Assembly: GCF_001584145.1 (NCBI RefSeq)
Contig: NZ_CP013232.1
Location: 4,092,001-4,156,000 of the forward strand
Direction: 5' to 3'
Source: Collimonas fungivorans
Lineage (GTDB): Bacteria > Pseudomonadota > Gammaproteobacteria > Burkholderiales > Burkholderiaceae_D
DNA: 64,000 bases
Below, piece by piece: positions 56,439 to 64,000 of the stretch. The translations under genes and the position numbers were made by a program. Positions within the stretch are counted from its first letter, which is position 1; each line of letters opens with the position of its first letter. The notes under the pieces are model-generated. The model saw only the letters and a list, made by a program, of their open reading frames with translations. It did no database searches and had not been told where the DNA came from.

Positions 56439-56582
56439 GGAAATCTCCTGTTCGTTTCACACACCATCTGTGCCTGGCCGCCGCAATGTCAGCGACGGGA
56501 TTGGCTGTTATGATATAGGTTCTTATTTTTCTTCAGTGGCGGCATTTTTTACTTAGTATGTAGCCCAAATGGATACAATAAA

Positions 56583-57578
56583 ATGAGTGATCGCTTGCAT
56601 GGCATCAGTGCTTTTGTCGAGGCGGTGGAAGCCGGCAGCTTTGCACTGGCCGCGGAACGCATGCGGCTGACGCGCTCGGCGGTGGGCAAAAGCATCGCGC
56701 GGCTGGAGCAGCGCCTGGGCGTACGCCTGTTTCAACGGACCACGCGCAGCCAGAGCCTGACCGAAGACGGCCAGGCGTATTACGAACGTTGCGTGCGCGC
56801 GCTGGCGGAGCTGGATGCCGGCGCCTCGGCGCTGGACAGCGGCAAAAGCGAAGCTATCGGGCGTTTGCGCGTCAGCGTGCCGGTGCTGTTCGGCCGCCAT
56901 TGTGTGGCGCCGGTGCTGCTGGCCCTGGCGCGGCGCCACCCGCGGCTGGCGATCGAAATCTCGTTCAGCGACCGGGTGGAAGATCTGGTGGAAGAAAAAT
57001 ACGATCTGGCGATACGCGTCGGCAGCCTGCCCGACAGCTCCACCCTGGTCGCGCGCCGCCTCGCCACGCAAGACATGTCGATCTGCGCCGCGCCCTCTTA
57101 CCTGGCTGCGCACGGCAAGCCTGCCAACGTGGCTGAGATGAGCCGGCATGTGGGTATTGCCTACGGCCGCGCCGGCCGCCTGGAGCCTTGGCGCGTGCGC
57201 GACAGCACCGGCCAGGTGCACAAGCCGCAAGTGGATATCCGCCTGGTATTCGACGACCTGCAAGCCATCGCCGATGCCGCGGTGGCCGGCGCCGGGCTGG
57301 CCTGGCTGCCTTGCTGGCTGATGTCGAAACATGCTGCCGCCGGTGAACTGGTGCTGGTGATCGACAGCGAAAGCGTGCTGCCTACCGAGATCTATGTAGT
57401 GTGGCCGCAGTCGCGTTATCTGCCGACCAAGACACGGGTGGCGATTGACGCCCTGGTGGCGGAAATTCCGCCGATGATGGGGCACATGCAGCGCCCCAAA
57501 ACAACGGCAAACGACAAAGCTGCTAGTGCCCCAGCACGCCAAACTGCCAGGCAAAAAACACCAGCAATCCAGCCATGA
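56583..57578 (+). CDS. LysR-family regulator, divergent from the oxidoreductase
   Basis: A 331-residue LysR regulator: HTH (VEAGSFALAAERMRLTRSAVGKSIARLEQRLG in parts), effector domain (YDLAIRVGSLPDSSTLVARRL) and an unusual basic Ala/Lys/Thr tail from about residue 295. That tail overlaps the convergent azlD gene by 56 nt. It is of the DsdC/AaeR-like class that usually controls an adjacent divergent gene. Confidence 0.9.
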   Translation: MSDRLHGISAFVEAVEAGSFALAAERMRLTRSAVGKSIARLEQRLGVRLFQRTTRSQSLTEDGQAYYERCVRALAELDAGASALDSGKSEAIGRLRVSVPVLFGRHCVAPVLLALARRHPRLAIEISFSDRVEDLVEEKYDLAIRVGSLPDSSTLVARRLATQDMSICAAPSYLAAHGKPANVAEMSRHVGIAYGRAGRLEPWRVRDSTGQVHKPQVDIRLVFDDLQAIADAAVAGAGLAWLPCWLMSKHAAAGELVLVIDSESVLPTEIYVVWPQSRYLPTKTRVAIDALVAEIPPMMGHMQRPKTTANDKAASAPARQTARQKTPAIQP

Positions 57579-57852
57579 TGGTGAGCAGCTGCCGCCGCGT
57601 CGTGGCGCACACCAGGACCGTGGCGATGGCGGCAACCAGCTGCGGATTGCGCCAGCTCAGCTCAAGGCCTTGATCGTGCGGCGCCAGCACCATCGGCACG
57701 ATGATCGCCGTCAGCACGGTGACCGGCACAAAGGCCAGCGCTTCTTTCAGCCAGATCGGAAAGGCGGCGCGCTCGCCAAGCATGAAGATCGCAGCCTTGA
57801 TGAATACCGTGATCAACGCCATGCCGATGATCATCCACGTGTAGTACATCAT
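57523..57852 (-). CDS. AzlD-family small subunit of branched-chain amino acid exporter
   Basis: A 109-residue protein with four predicted helices (MIIGMALITVFIKAAIFML; LAFVPVTVLTAIIVPMVL). AzlD works with AzlC to export branched-chain amino acids and their analogues. It overlaps the azlC end by 4 nt and the convergent LysR gene by 56 nt. Confidence 0.9.
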   Translation of the reverse strand: MMYYTWMIIGMALITVFIKAAIFMLGERAAFPIWLKEALAFVPVTVLTAIIVPMVLAPHDQGLELSWRNPQLVAAIATVLVCATTRRQLLTIMAGLLVFFAWQFGVLGH

Positions 57853-58574
57853 GTTTTGCTCCCTGCCGCGCGGCGCAGCGCCTGCCAGTGCGACAGCGCC
57901 AGGCCGACGCCGACGCCGGCCAGGATCGCCGCCAGCAGCCCCAGCTTATAAGGCAGGTCGCGCAAGAACCAGGCGAAGGCGCCGGCGGCCACTGCGGCAG
58001 CCAGCTGCGGCAGACGAAACAGTTGCGGCACCACGATCGCGATGAATGTCGCCACCATCGCAAAATCCAGTCCGAGGGTCTGCAATTGCGGAAAGGCTGT
58101 GCCGAACAGCAAACCGAGCAAGGTCCACAACTGCCAGTTGCCGTACATCGACAAGCCCGATCCGAGGAAATACCAATGCCCTTGCGGGGTATGCGCGTGC
58201 TTCAGGTAGTAGGCGTTCATCACGGCGAAGGTTTCGTCGGTCAGCAGGAAACCTAGCAGGAAGCGCCAGCGCGCCGGCAAATGGCTGACGTGCGGCAGCA
58301 GGGTCGCCGCATACAGCATGTGGCGCAGGTTGACGATGAAGGTAGCCATCCAGATCACCAGCAAACCGACCTGCCCCGCCGCCAGGCCGACCGCGATGAA
58401 CTGGCTGGAGCCGGCGAACACGCCGAGCGACATCAGCTGGCCTTGCCAAGGAACGAGCGGGCCGGCGGCAACCAGCGCGCCGAAAATCACGCCGAACGGC
58501 GCCGCACCGACCATCATCGGGATGGTATCGCGGGCGCCGGCGGCAAAACTGGACAGGGAAGTGGGATGCGGCAT
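57849..58574 (-). CDS. AzlC-family large subunit of branched-chain amino acid exporter
   Basis: A 241-residue membrane protein of the AzlC/YgaZ family (GARDTIPMMVGAAPFGVIFGAL near the N-terminus; RHMLYAATLLPHV; FLLTDETFAVMNAYYL). It pairs with the AzlD-type subunit downstream. Substrates in relatives are valine, isoleucine and leucine; here they are unproven. Confidence 0.92.
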   Translation of the reverse strand: MPHPTSLSSFAAGARDTIPMMVGAAPFGVIFGALVAAGPLVPWQGQLMSLGVFAGSSQFIAVGLAAGQVGLLVIWMATFIVNLRHMLYAATLLPHVSHLPARWRFLLGFLLTDETFAVMNAYYLKHAHTPQGHWYFLGSGLSMYGNWQLWTLLGLLFGTAFPQLQTLGLDFAMVATFIAIVVPQLFRLPQLAAAVAAGAFAWFLRDLPYKLGLLAAILAGVGVGLALSHWQALRRAAGSKT

Positions 58575-58639
58575 AAGCTATTCCTTTGTGATGCCGGAAT
58601 AGTAATGGCAAACGTCAATTTTCACCACCGGGAGTTTGT

Positions 58640-59338
58640 TTGAAAACGATAGGCCTTATCGGCGGCATGAGCTGGGAATCGACCGTGCCCTACTACCGCC
58701 AGATCAACCAGGCGGTCAAGCAGCAGCTGGGCGGGCTGCATTCCGCAAAAATCATTCTCTACAGCGTTGATTTCCACGAGATAGAACGTCTGCAGCATGC
58801 CGGCGACTGGGACGCCGCCGGCGCCAGGATGGCCGATGCGGCACAGGCGCTGGAACGGGCCGGCGCCGACTTCCTGGTGTTGTGCACCAACACCATGCAC
58901 AAGGTCGCAGCCGCGATCGAAGCTGCTACCGCCATTCCCTTGTTCCACATCGCGGATCCCACCGCCGAAGAAATCAAGAAGGCAGGTTTGTCGAAGATAG
59001 GCCTGCTCGGCACCCGCTTCACCATGGAGCAGGCGTTCTACAAAGACCGCCTGCAGCAACGCCACGGGCTGCAGATATTGACGCCCGGGCCGGAGGAACG
59101 CGAGCTGGTCCATCGCATCATCTACGACGAGCTTTGCCTGGGCCAGGTGAATGAGGCATCACGCGCGGAATACCGCGGGGTGATTGCAAGCCTGGTGGCG
59201 CAAGGAGCGCAGGCGATCATCCTTGGCTGCACCGAGATCTCGCTGCTGATCGGCGCCGCGGATTCGGCGGTGCCGTTGTTCGACACCACCAGCATCCACG
59301 CGCGCAAGGCCGCGGACTGGGCGCTCGCCGCAACATGA
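58640..59338 (+). CDS. Aspartate/glutamate racemase family protein (YgeA-like)
   Basis: A 232-residue racemase. It has GLIGGMSWESTVPYYRQINQ at the N-terminus, a first catalytic Cys in VLCTNTMHKVA (about residue 83) and a second Cys in IILGCTEISLLI (about 195). YgeA-type enzymes racemise several amino acids, while others act on aspartate. It is divergent from azlC. Both catalytic Cys residues are present, so activity is likely. Confidence 0.9.
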   Translation: MKTIGLIGGMSWESTVPYYRQINQAVKQQLGGLHSAKIILYSVDFHEIERLQHAGDWDAAGARMADAAQALERAGADFLVLCTNTMHKVAAAIEAATAIPLFHIADPTAEEIKKAGLSKIGLLGTRFTMEQAFYKDRLQQRHGLQILTPGPEERELVHRIIYDELCLGQVNEASRAEYRGVIASLVAQGAQAIILGCTEISLLIGAADSAVPLFDTTSIHARKAADWALAAT

Positions 59339-59380
59339 TGTCTGCGGCGCCAGCAACCGCTGCTGAAGGCGGACCGATTT

Positions 59381-59704
59381 TTATTTAGGTATGGGATCGG
59401 TCGCCATGGCCTTGTCGCGGGCCTCGGTCGCTTCCTGTTTCTGTTCTTTCATCTCCGATTTCGCTTCTGCTTTTTCTACTTTCATGTTTGCCTTCGCAGT
59501 TTTTTTCTTGGCCTTGTATTCTGCCTTGGCATCGCTGTCGGCTTGCCGTTTTTGCACCAGCGGATCGGTCGAAGTTGCGCGTGTATCGGCGCTGACGGCC
59601 GGCGCCGGAGCAGCGTCTTCGGCAGGCGCCGTGGTTTGGGCCTGGGCCAGGTTGATGCAGAGCAGCGCCGAAGCAGCCAGCATGATGGTATGAATGTTTT
59701 TCAT
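59381..59704 (-). CDS. Exported Lys/Glu/Ala-rich small protein
   Basis: A 107-residue protein. A Sec signal (MKNIHTIMLAASALLCINLAQA) precedes a Pro/Ala spacer and a charged Lys/Glu/Ala tract (KAEYKAKKKTAKANMKVEKA) that may be helical. It is compositionally similar to the two acid-shock-like genes, but neither the upstream TTACA block nor the AAPK end is present. AGGA 8 nt before ATG 59704 supports the start. Confidence 0.62.
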   Translation of the reverse strand: MKNIHTIMLAASALLCINLAQAQTTAPAEDAAPAPAVSADTRATSTDPLVQKRQADSDAKAEYKAKKKTAKANMKVEKAEAKSEMKEQKQEATEARDKAMATDPIPK

Positions 59705-60073
59705 GACAAGTCCTTTATAAAGATGATCCTGGAGTCCGGTGCGAACAATTGGCGCCGAGGCAAACACGCCGTGCCGACAGACCGCAAGATCGATTTATCG
59801 TACCGACACGCAATCAAGGTTAATGGCAAATCCGGATCAGTTTTGTGCGCTAGGCAACTTAGCGCATCAACCCTAAAAAACTGCGCTATCCCTTTCTGCA
59901 TGCGGCTTTGCGGCCGATCTGCAACCCCGCGGCGGATATGGCCGGGCACTAAAACTACAGATTCAAACTTTACATTCGCGGAATTTTGCACAAAGATATA
60001 AGCGTCAGCAGTTCATTTTTCATTTTTTGATGGTGGCGGTTTTGACATGCTGGCCCCATCCGATGGAGAGAAT
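59705..60073. other. Intergenic region between two small exported-protein genes
   Basis: About 370 nt with no gene. A short perfect hairpin (TGCGCTA/TAGCGCA, 59846-59866, 7-nt loop) is the only clear structure; no T-run follows. Confidence 0.45.
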
Positions 60074-60286
60074 ATGTTACTTAAACACGCACTTATCGTT
60101 ACAGCAATTGCCATGATCGCGGTCAGCGGGTGTAAAAAAACGGATGACCCTAATGCTCCTGCAACAGCCACCCCTCCGGCAACACAGCAAGCAATGCCCC
60201 CAGTGGCTCCGCCAGCCCCCGCCCCGTCGGCTCCTGACGCTACGCCGGCCACACCAGCTGCATCGGGCGCCAGTTCTGGCACCTAG
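60074..60286 (+). CDS. Small Pro/Ala-rich lipoprotein
   Basis: A 70-residue protein. The signal peptide ends in the lipobox VSGC (Cys at about residue 19); the rest is KKTDD and a low-complexity Pro/Ala/Ser/Thr tail. GGAGAG precedes ATG 60074. It has no recognisable family and is likely a short outer-membrane lipoprotein. Confidence 0.65.
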   Translation: MLLKHALIVTAIAMIAVSGCKKTDDPNAPATATPPATQQAMPPVAPPAPAPSAPDATPATPAASGASSGT

Positions 60287-60482
60287 CAGACCGCGGTTGG
60301 CGCCACAGGGCGTCAACCGCATTTTTTCAAGGCTGGATGACTATCCGACTTGCCTTTGCGGACTTGCCTTTGTGTCAGTGCATTCCTACAGCAGAAGAAG
60401 ACAAGCGCTGATTTCGCAATTCCCGCCCCGGTGCAATGATCAATACACAGCAGTACAAACCACATCCTCAAAGGAGATGGCG

Positions 60483-61343
60483 ATGGCTTACGTATTGAAC
60501 AATTGCGACACCCTGAAAAAGGGCGCGAAAAATAACGCAGCGGTACTGTCGGTCCTGCGCGGGGAGAGCATGGGCGAACTGATCCAGCCCGGCACGCAAA
60601 ACCTCACCTCGCTCCGCATTGCCGGCCTGTATGGCCACAATCCTCTGCAAAACCACATACTCGATGCCCTGCCGCCTGAAGATTTCAGGCGCTTGCTGCC
60701 GCACCTGGAATTTGTCGCGATGCCGTTCGGCATGACGGTATGCGAAGCGGACAGCCAGATACGTCACATCTATTTCCTCACCAGCAGCATCATTTCCCTG
60801 CTGCATGACATGAAAGACGGCAGCTCGGCCGAAACCGCCGTGATCGGCAACGAAGGCGCGCTGGGCGTGACCCTGTTCATGGGTGGCGGCAAGAGCCTGA
60901 ACCGGGCGACCGTGAAAAGCGCGGGTTACGGATTCCGTCTGAAGGCCAGCATCCTGGCGGAAGAATTCGCCCGCGGCGGCGCCTTGCAGCAGTTGTTGCT
61001 GCGCTATACCCAGACCCTGCTTGCGCAAATGTCGCAAACCGCCGTGTGCAACCGCCATCACAGCGTGCCGCAGCAGCTGTGCCGCAGCCTGCTGCTGACG
61101 CTGGACCGCCTGCCTGGCAACGAAATCAGCGTCACGCAAAGCTCGATAGCCGCGATGCTGGGCGTGCGGCGCGAATCCATCGCTGAAGCGGCCGGCAAAC
61201 TGCAAGAAGACGGCTTGATCCAGTATGCGCGCGGACACTTGACGGTGCTGGACCGGAGCGGCCTGGAAGCGCGGGCTTGCGAATGCTACCTGGGATTGAA
61301 GCACGACTATCACGACACGCTCAGCGAGAAAAAAGTCTCATAG
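60483..61343 (+). CDS. Crp/Fnr-family transcriptional regulator
   Basis: A 286-residue regulator. An N-terminal extension of about 55 residues precedes a cNMP-type beta-barrel (LPHLEFVAMPFGMTVCEADSQIRHIYFLTSS in parts; TAVIGNEGALGVTLFMGGG). The winged helix at the C-terminus has VTQSSIAAMLGVRRESIAEAAGKLQEDGLI. AAGGAG lies exactly 6 nt before ATG 60483, ruling out the overlapping ATG at 60477. No Fnr-type cluster of N-terminal cysteines is seen, so it is not an oxygen-sensing Fnr. The ligand is unknown. Confidence 0.88.
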   Translation: MAYVLNNCDTLKKGAKNNAAVLSVLRGESMGELIQPGTQNLTSLRIAGLYGHNPLQNHILDALPPEDFRRLLPHLEFVAMPFGMTVCEADSQIRHIYFLTSSIISLLHDMKDGSSAETAVIGNEGALGVTLFMGGGKSLNRATVKSAGYGFRLKASILAEEFARGGALQQLLLRYTQTLLAQMSQTAVCNRHHSVPQQLCRSLLLTLDRLPGNEISVTQSSIAAMLGVRRESIAEAAGKLQEDGLIQYARGHLTVLDRSGLEARACECYLGLKHDYHDTLSEKKVS

Positions 61344-61517
61344 GGCGTCTTCGGCATGCACCTGCGTCCTTTTCTCCAGGCATGACCGCCAAGGGCGCTG
61401 CCACGCTTGTACGTCCGCGCCGTTGAGGTACACTTGGCTGGCGTCACGACGAAAAGAGAGGCATCAACATACTCTTGTCCGATAGGAAATCGATATTCCA
61501 CTGCCAATGAAAAGATT

Positions 61518-62915
61518 GTGAAAAGAACATTCCACCATTCTTTGCCGGCCTTCATCACGATCATCTTCGCCCTCTGCGCCGTCATCCTGATCGGCAACGC
61601 CATCAGTCTCTATAACAATCTGCTGTCCTTACGCAACACCAATAGCTGGATAGAACATTCCTGGGACGTAAAAGACCGCCTGAAAAACGTCAACGTGCTG
61701 ATCATGGATGCTGAAAGCAGCCTGCGCGGCTATTATTTATCCGGCAATAAGATCTACCTGGGCCCCTGGCAGACAGCCCAGGAGAAAATCGAACCGGAAT
61801 TCAAGGCGATGGCTGAACTGCTGAAGGACAACCCGGTTCAAAGCAAAAGCCTGGCCGAGCTGAAAACGCTGTTCGACAAAAAAATGCAGCTGATGAAGGA
61901 AGGCCTTGCCGCATTCAACGACGGCGGACTGGAACAGATAGTGATGCTGGCAAAAACCGCGGAAGGCCGCAGCACCATGGACGAGATCCGCTTGCAGGTG
62001 ATCATCATGGAACGCGAAGAGAATGCCCTGCTGGCTGCCCGCAGCGGCAGTTTCTACCAGCGCTACCAGATTGCCATGGCGGTGGGCATGGCGATCAATA
62101 TCATCGCCCTGCTGGTGCTAATCTTGTTTTACCAGCTGATCGCCCGCAGTTTTTTCAAAAGGCTGGCGGCAGAACGGGAACTGAAAGCCAGCAACGAACA
62201 TCTTGAGGCGCGTGTCCTGGAGCGCACGGAGCAGCTATCGATATTGTCGCGGCATCTGATCAATGTGTCGGAACAGGAGAAGGCCAAGCTGGCGCGCGAG
62301 TTGCATGATGAACTGGGTTCCAACCTGACCGTGCTTGCCATGGATATTTCGATGGTGACCGAAAAGCTGCGGCAAATCCAGCCGGAACTGGCTGAGCGCC
62401 TGCAGCGCGCGAGCGCCACGATCAAGACCACCATCGGCCTGAAACGCCGCATCATAGAAAATTTGCGGCCCAGCATTCTGGACACCATGGGACTGGCGGC
62501 TTCCTTGATGGAACAAGCCAGCGAATTTGAAAAATTCAGCAACTTGCGGGTTAATACCGATATCACCGAGGATTTTGACAAAATCGATCCGTCCATGGCG
62601 ATTGCCTTGTTCCGCATTGCCCAGGAAGCCCTGACCAATGTCGCAAAATATGCGCAGGCGACGCAGGTCTGGATTTCGCTGCAGGCGGCAGACCAGGGCC
62701 TGCGCCTGCGGATTGCCGATGACGGCATCGGCATTGCCGCGGAAGCGTTGAAAAAATCGAAAGCGCATGGCGTGATCGGCATGCGTGAACGGATGCTGCT
62801 GCTGGGTGGCAACCTGACGGTGGCCCCTGCCGCAAACGGCAGGGGCACCGTGGTCGATGCCCATCTCCCGCTCAACCGGCCGGCGACGCAAGCCGACGCC
62901 CCGGCCGCCGGATAA
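61518..62915 (+). CDS. Sensor histidine kinase, CHASE3-like and NarX/HisKA_3 type, orphan
   Basis: A 465-residue membrane kinase. TM1 (about residues 9-30), an extracytoplasmic CHASE3-like domain (DAESSLRGYYLSGN), TM2 (about 180-202) and a short coiled coil are followed by a HisKA_3 domain with the phospho-His in KLARELHDELGSNLTVLAMD. The ATPase has RIAQEALTNVAKYAQATQ, DDGIGIAAEA and GVIGMRERMLLLGG. The start is probably GTG 61518; an upstream in-frame extension lacks sense. No response regulator gene lies nearby. It follows the Crp-type gene on the same strand after 174 nt. Confidence 0.9.
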   Translation: MKRTFHHSLPAFITIIFALCAVILIGNAISLYNNLLSLRNTNSWIEHSWDVKDRLKNVNVLIMDAESSLRGYYLSGNKIYLGPWQTAQEKIEPEFKAMAELLKDNPVQSKSLAELKTLFDKKMQLMKEGLAAFNDGGLEQIVMLAKTAEGRSTMDEIRLQVIIMEREENALLAARSGSFYQRYQIAMAVGMAINIIALLVLILFYQLIARSFFKRLAAERELKASNEHLEARVLERTEQLSILSRHLINVSEQEKAKLARELHDELGSNLTVLAMDISMVTEKLRQIQPELAERLQRASATIKTTIGLKRRIIENLRPSILDTMGLAASLMEQASEFEKFSNLRVNTDITEDFDKIDPSMAIALFRIAQEALTNVAKYAQATQVWISLQAADQGLRLRIADDGIGIAAEALKKSKAHGVIGMRERMLLLGGNLTVAPAANGRGTVVDAHLPLNRPATQADAPAAG

Positions 62916-62929
62916 GAACGGGAAAAACC

Positions 62930-63079
62930 CTACATGGGCTTTTGCCCGTTGATAATCCGCAGAAGCACCATGATGATGGCGACCACCAGCAAAATATGGA
63001 TGAAGCCGCCGATTGTATAAGACGTGACCAGGCCAATCAGCCACAAGATGACAAGTACTACAGCGATGGTATATAGCAT
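62930..63079 (-). CDS. Lmo0937-family small membrane protein
   Basis: A 49-residue protein with two membrane helices (MLYTIAVVLVILWLIGLV; GFIHILLVVAIIMVLLRII), matching the short lmo0937-type family. GGGGG lies upstream of ATG 63079. It is often stress-associated in other bacteria; the function is unknown. It is convergent with the kinase gene. Confidence 0.85.
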   Translation of the reverse strand: MLYTIAVVLVILWLIGLVTSYTIGGFIHILLVVAIIMVLLRIINGQKPM

Positions 63080-63282
63080 GGCTGCCCCCGTTATTGTCCC
63101 ACCAGGATTACCTTGTCCGCCACGGTCGGCAGACAAGGGCAACGGCCTGCTGCGAGGACAGTGCTGCCTGTACCTCGTTGCGCAGGAGTCCGTGAACAAA
63201 TCGTAATACCGGAAGAGCAGGACAGATATCGGAGCAATGCTGATATCTGTGTAGGAAAAAATGAAGCAACTTGCCGGGTTGC

Positions 63283-63318
63283 CACAGCGGCCGGCTGTCT
63301 GTGCCACCGGCCGCTGTG
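63283..63318. repeat. Perfect 12-bp hairpin at the 3' end of the prolyl oligopeptidase gene
   Basis: CACAGCGGCCGG and CCGGCCGCTGTG surround a 12-nt loop, 13 nt after the peptidase stop. There is no T-run, so a Rho-dependent or mRNA-stabilising role is more likely than intrinsic termination. Confidence 0.6.
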
Positions 63319-63330
63319 ATGTGGATGCCG

Positions 63331-64000
63331 TCAGTCGGCTGACGGTTCAGGTGGATTGCCAGCCACCGGAGCCGGCGCCAGGTGCATGTCCAGCACCTTG
63401 GTCAGAAAACCCCAGCGGTCAGCGACTTCCTCAATCTGCTTCGAGGTCGGCTTGCCGGCGCCATGGCCGGCCTTGGTGTCGATGCGTATCAGCACCGGCG
63501 CCGCGCCCGCCTGGTCGGCCTGCTCGGTGGCGGCAAACTTGAAGCTGTGCGCCGGCACCACCCGGTCATCGTGATCGGCGGTGGTCACCAGCGTGGCCGG
63601 ATAACAGGTGCCCGGCTTCAGGTTGTGCAGCGGCGAGTAGGCATACAAGGCCTTGAACTCGTCAGCGTTATCGGAAGAACCGTAGTCCGAAGTCCAGCCC
63701 CAGCCGATGGTGAATTTATGGAAGCGCAGCATGTCCATCACGCCGACTGCCGGGATCGCCGCGGCAAACAGATCCGGCCGTTGCACCATGGTGGCGCCGA
63801 CCAGCAGGCCGCCGTTGCTGCCGCCGCCGATCGCCAGCTTCTGCGGCGAGGTATATTTATTGGCGATCAGCCACTGCGCCGCGCCGATGAAATCGTCGAA
63901 CACGTTTTGCTTCTGCAGCTTGGTGCCGGCTTCATGCCAGGCCTTGCCGTACTCGCCGCCGCCACGCAGGTTAGGCAAGGCGTACACGCCGCCCATTTCC
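63331..64000 (-). CDS. Prolyl oligopeptidase family serine peptidase (S9A), N-terminus off the right edge
   Basis: About 223 C-terminal residues of a prolyl endopeptidase are visible. The catalytic Ser is in [17 protein letters not shown], the Asp in [15 protein letters not shown] and the His in [18 protein letters not shown]. The upstream [17 protein letters not shown] block is typical of S9A. It cleaves peptides after proline. The N-terminal beta-propeller and any signal peptide lie outside the window, so localisation is unknown. Confidence 0.93.
   Translation of the reverse strand, partial: EMGGVYALPNLRGGGEYGKAWHEAGTKLQKQNVFDDFIGAAQWLIANKYTSPQKLAIGGGSNGGLLVGATMVQRPDLFAAAIPAVGVMDMLRFHKFTIGWGWTSDYGSSDNADEFKALYAYSPLHNLKPGTCYPATLVTTADHDDRVVPAHSFKFAATEQADQAGAAPVLIRIDTKAGHGAGKPTSKQIEEVADRWGFLTKVLDMHLAPAPVAGNPPEPSAD

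Overview
The window reads as chromosomal DNA of a GC-rich betaproteobacterium. Gene order and protein character (isc operon with iscX, prfB-lysS, recJ beside an rpfE-like gene, a GbdR/glyA1/dgcA block) point to Burkholderiales, most likely Oxalobacteraceae close to Collimonas. That placement is inference from family resemblance, not from a search. Coding density is high, and most genes have a clear start and ribosome binding site.

Layout. (1) 1-5220: a glycine-betaine/dimethylglycine catabolic block (dgcA partial, a V4R-domain protein, a dipeptidase, glyA) divergent from its probable activator gbdR. (2) 5300-8741: an aldo/keto reductase and a TonB-dependent siderophore receptor behind a Fur-like box. 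(3) 8790-12285: a DinB protein, an rpfE-like gene, and recJ carrying a one-base frameshift, ended by a perfect palindromic repeat. (4) 12282-15109: a DJ-1/PfpI and AraC pair, an orphan HTH protein and a lipoprotein. (5) 15326-19018: prfB with its programmed frameshift, lysS, more palindromes and a glycine-zipper protein. (6) 19094-25667: the isc operon iscR-S-U-A-hscB-[LysE exporter]-hscA-fdx-iscX, with a near-consensus IscR type-1 site over the iscR promoter, an internal hairpin terminator and an inserted LysE-type transporter gene. (7) 25895-31111: a TetR regulator, a Ung-like protein with altered active-site motifs, uvrB, an aromatic aminotransferase and tRNA-Asn with a textbook promoter.

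(8) 31112-36786 is the accessory zone: lower GC, sparse genes and wreckage. It holds a DarT-like ADP-ribosyltransferase without a visible DarG, and two head-to-head 5'-truncated remnants, one of them the C-terminal end of a UvrD-type helicase, meeting at about 32430. It also holds small hypothetical, HAD, DHFR-like and RDD genes, and an antitoxin whose toxin is decayed. (9) 36787-43623: two paralogous Ala/Lys-rich exported proteins resembling acid-shock proteins, sharing a conserved upstream direct-repeat block and similar terminator hairpins. They flank a MarR/isochorismatase/membrane/MFS operon, a LysR/TauE pair and a LysE exporter.

(10) 43754-51614: D-xylose uptake and isomerisation (xylA-xylF-xylG-xylH on the minus strand, xylR-galM on plus). 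No xylB is present in the window. (11) 51711-58574: a Tat-exported phosphocholine-type phospholipase C with a candidate Pho box, a phosphoesterase, a quinone-oxidoreductase/LysR divergent pair and an AzlCD exporter. (12) 58640-64000: an Asp/Glu racemase, small exported proteins, a Crp/Fnr regulator, an orphan NarX-type histidine kinase, a 49-residue membrane protein and the C-terminal part of a prolyl oligopeptidase.

How the parts connect: phospholipase C could release phosphocholine from lipids, and choline and betaine derived from it could feed the dgcA/glyA block under GbdR, as in Pseudomonas. The xyl block imports xylose and isomerises it to xylulose. I see no complete undescribed multi-gene system. 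The most unusual material is the decayed defence/toxin zone after tRNA-Asn, the exporter embedded in the isc operon, and the co-regulated acid-shock-like paralogues.
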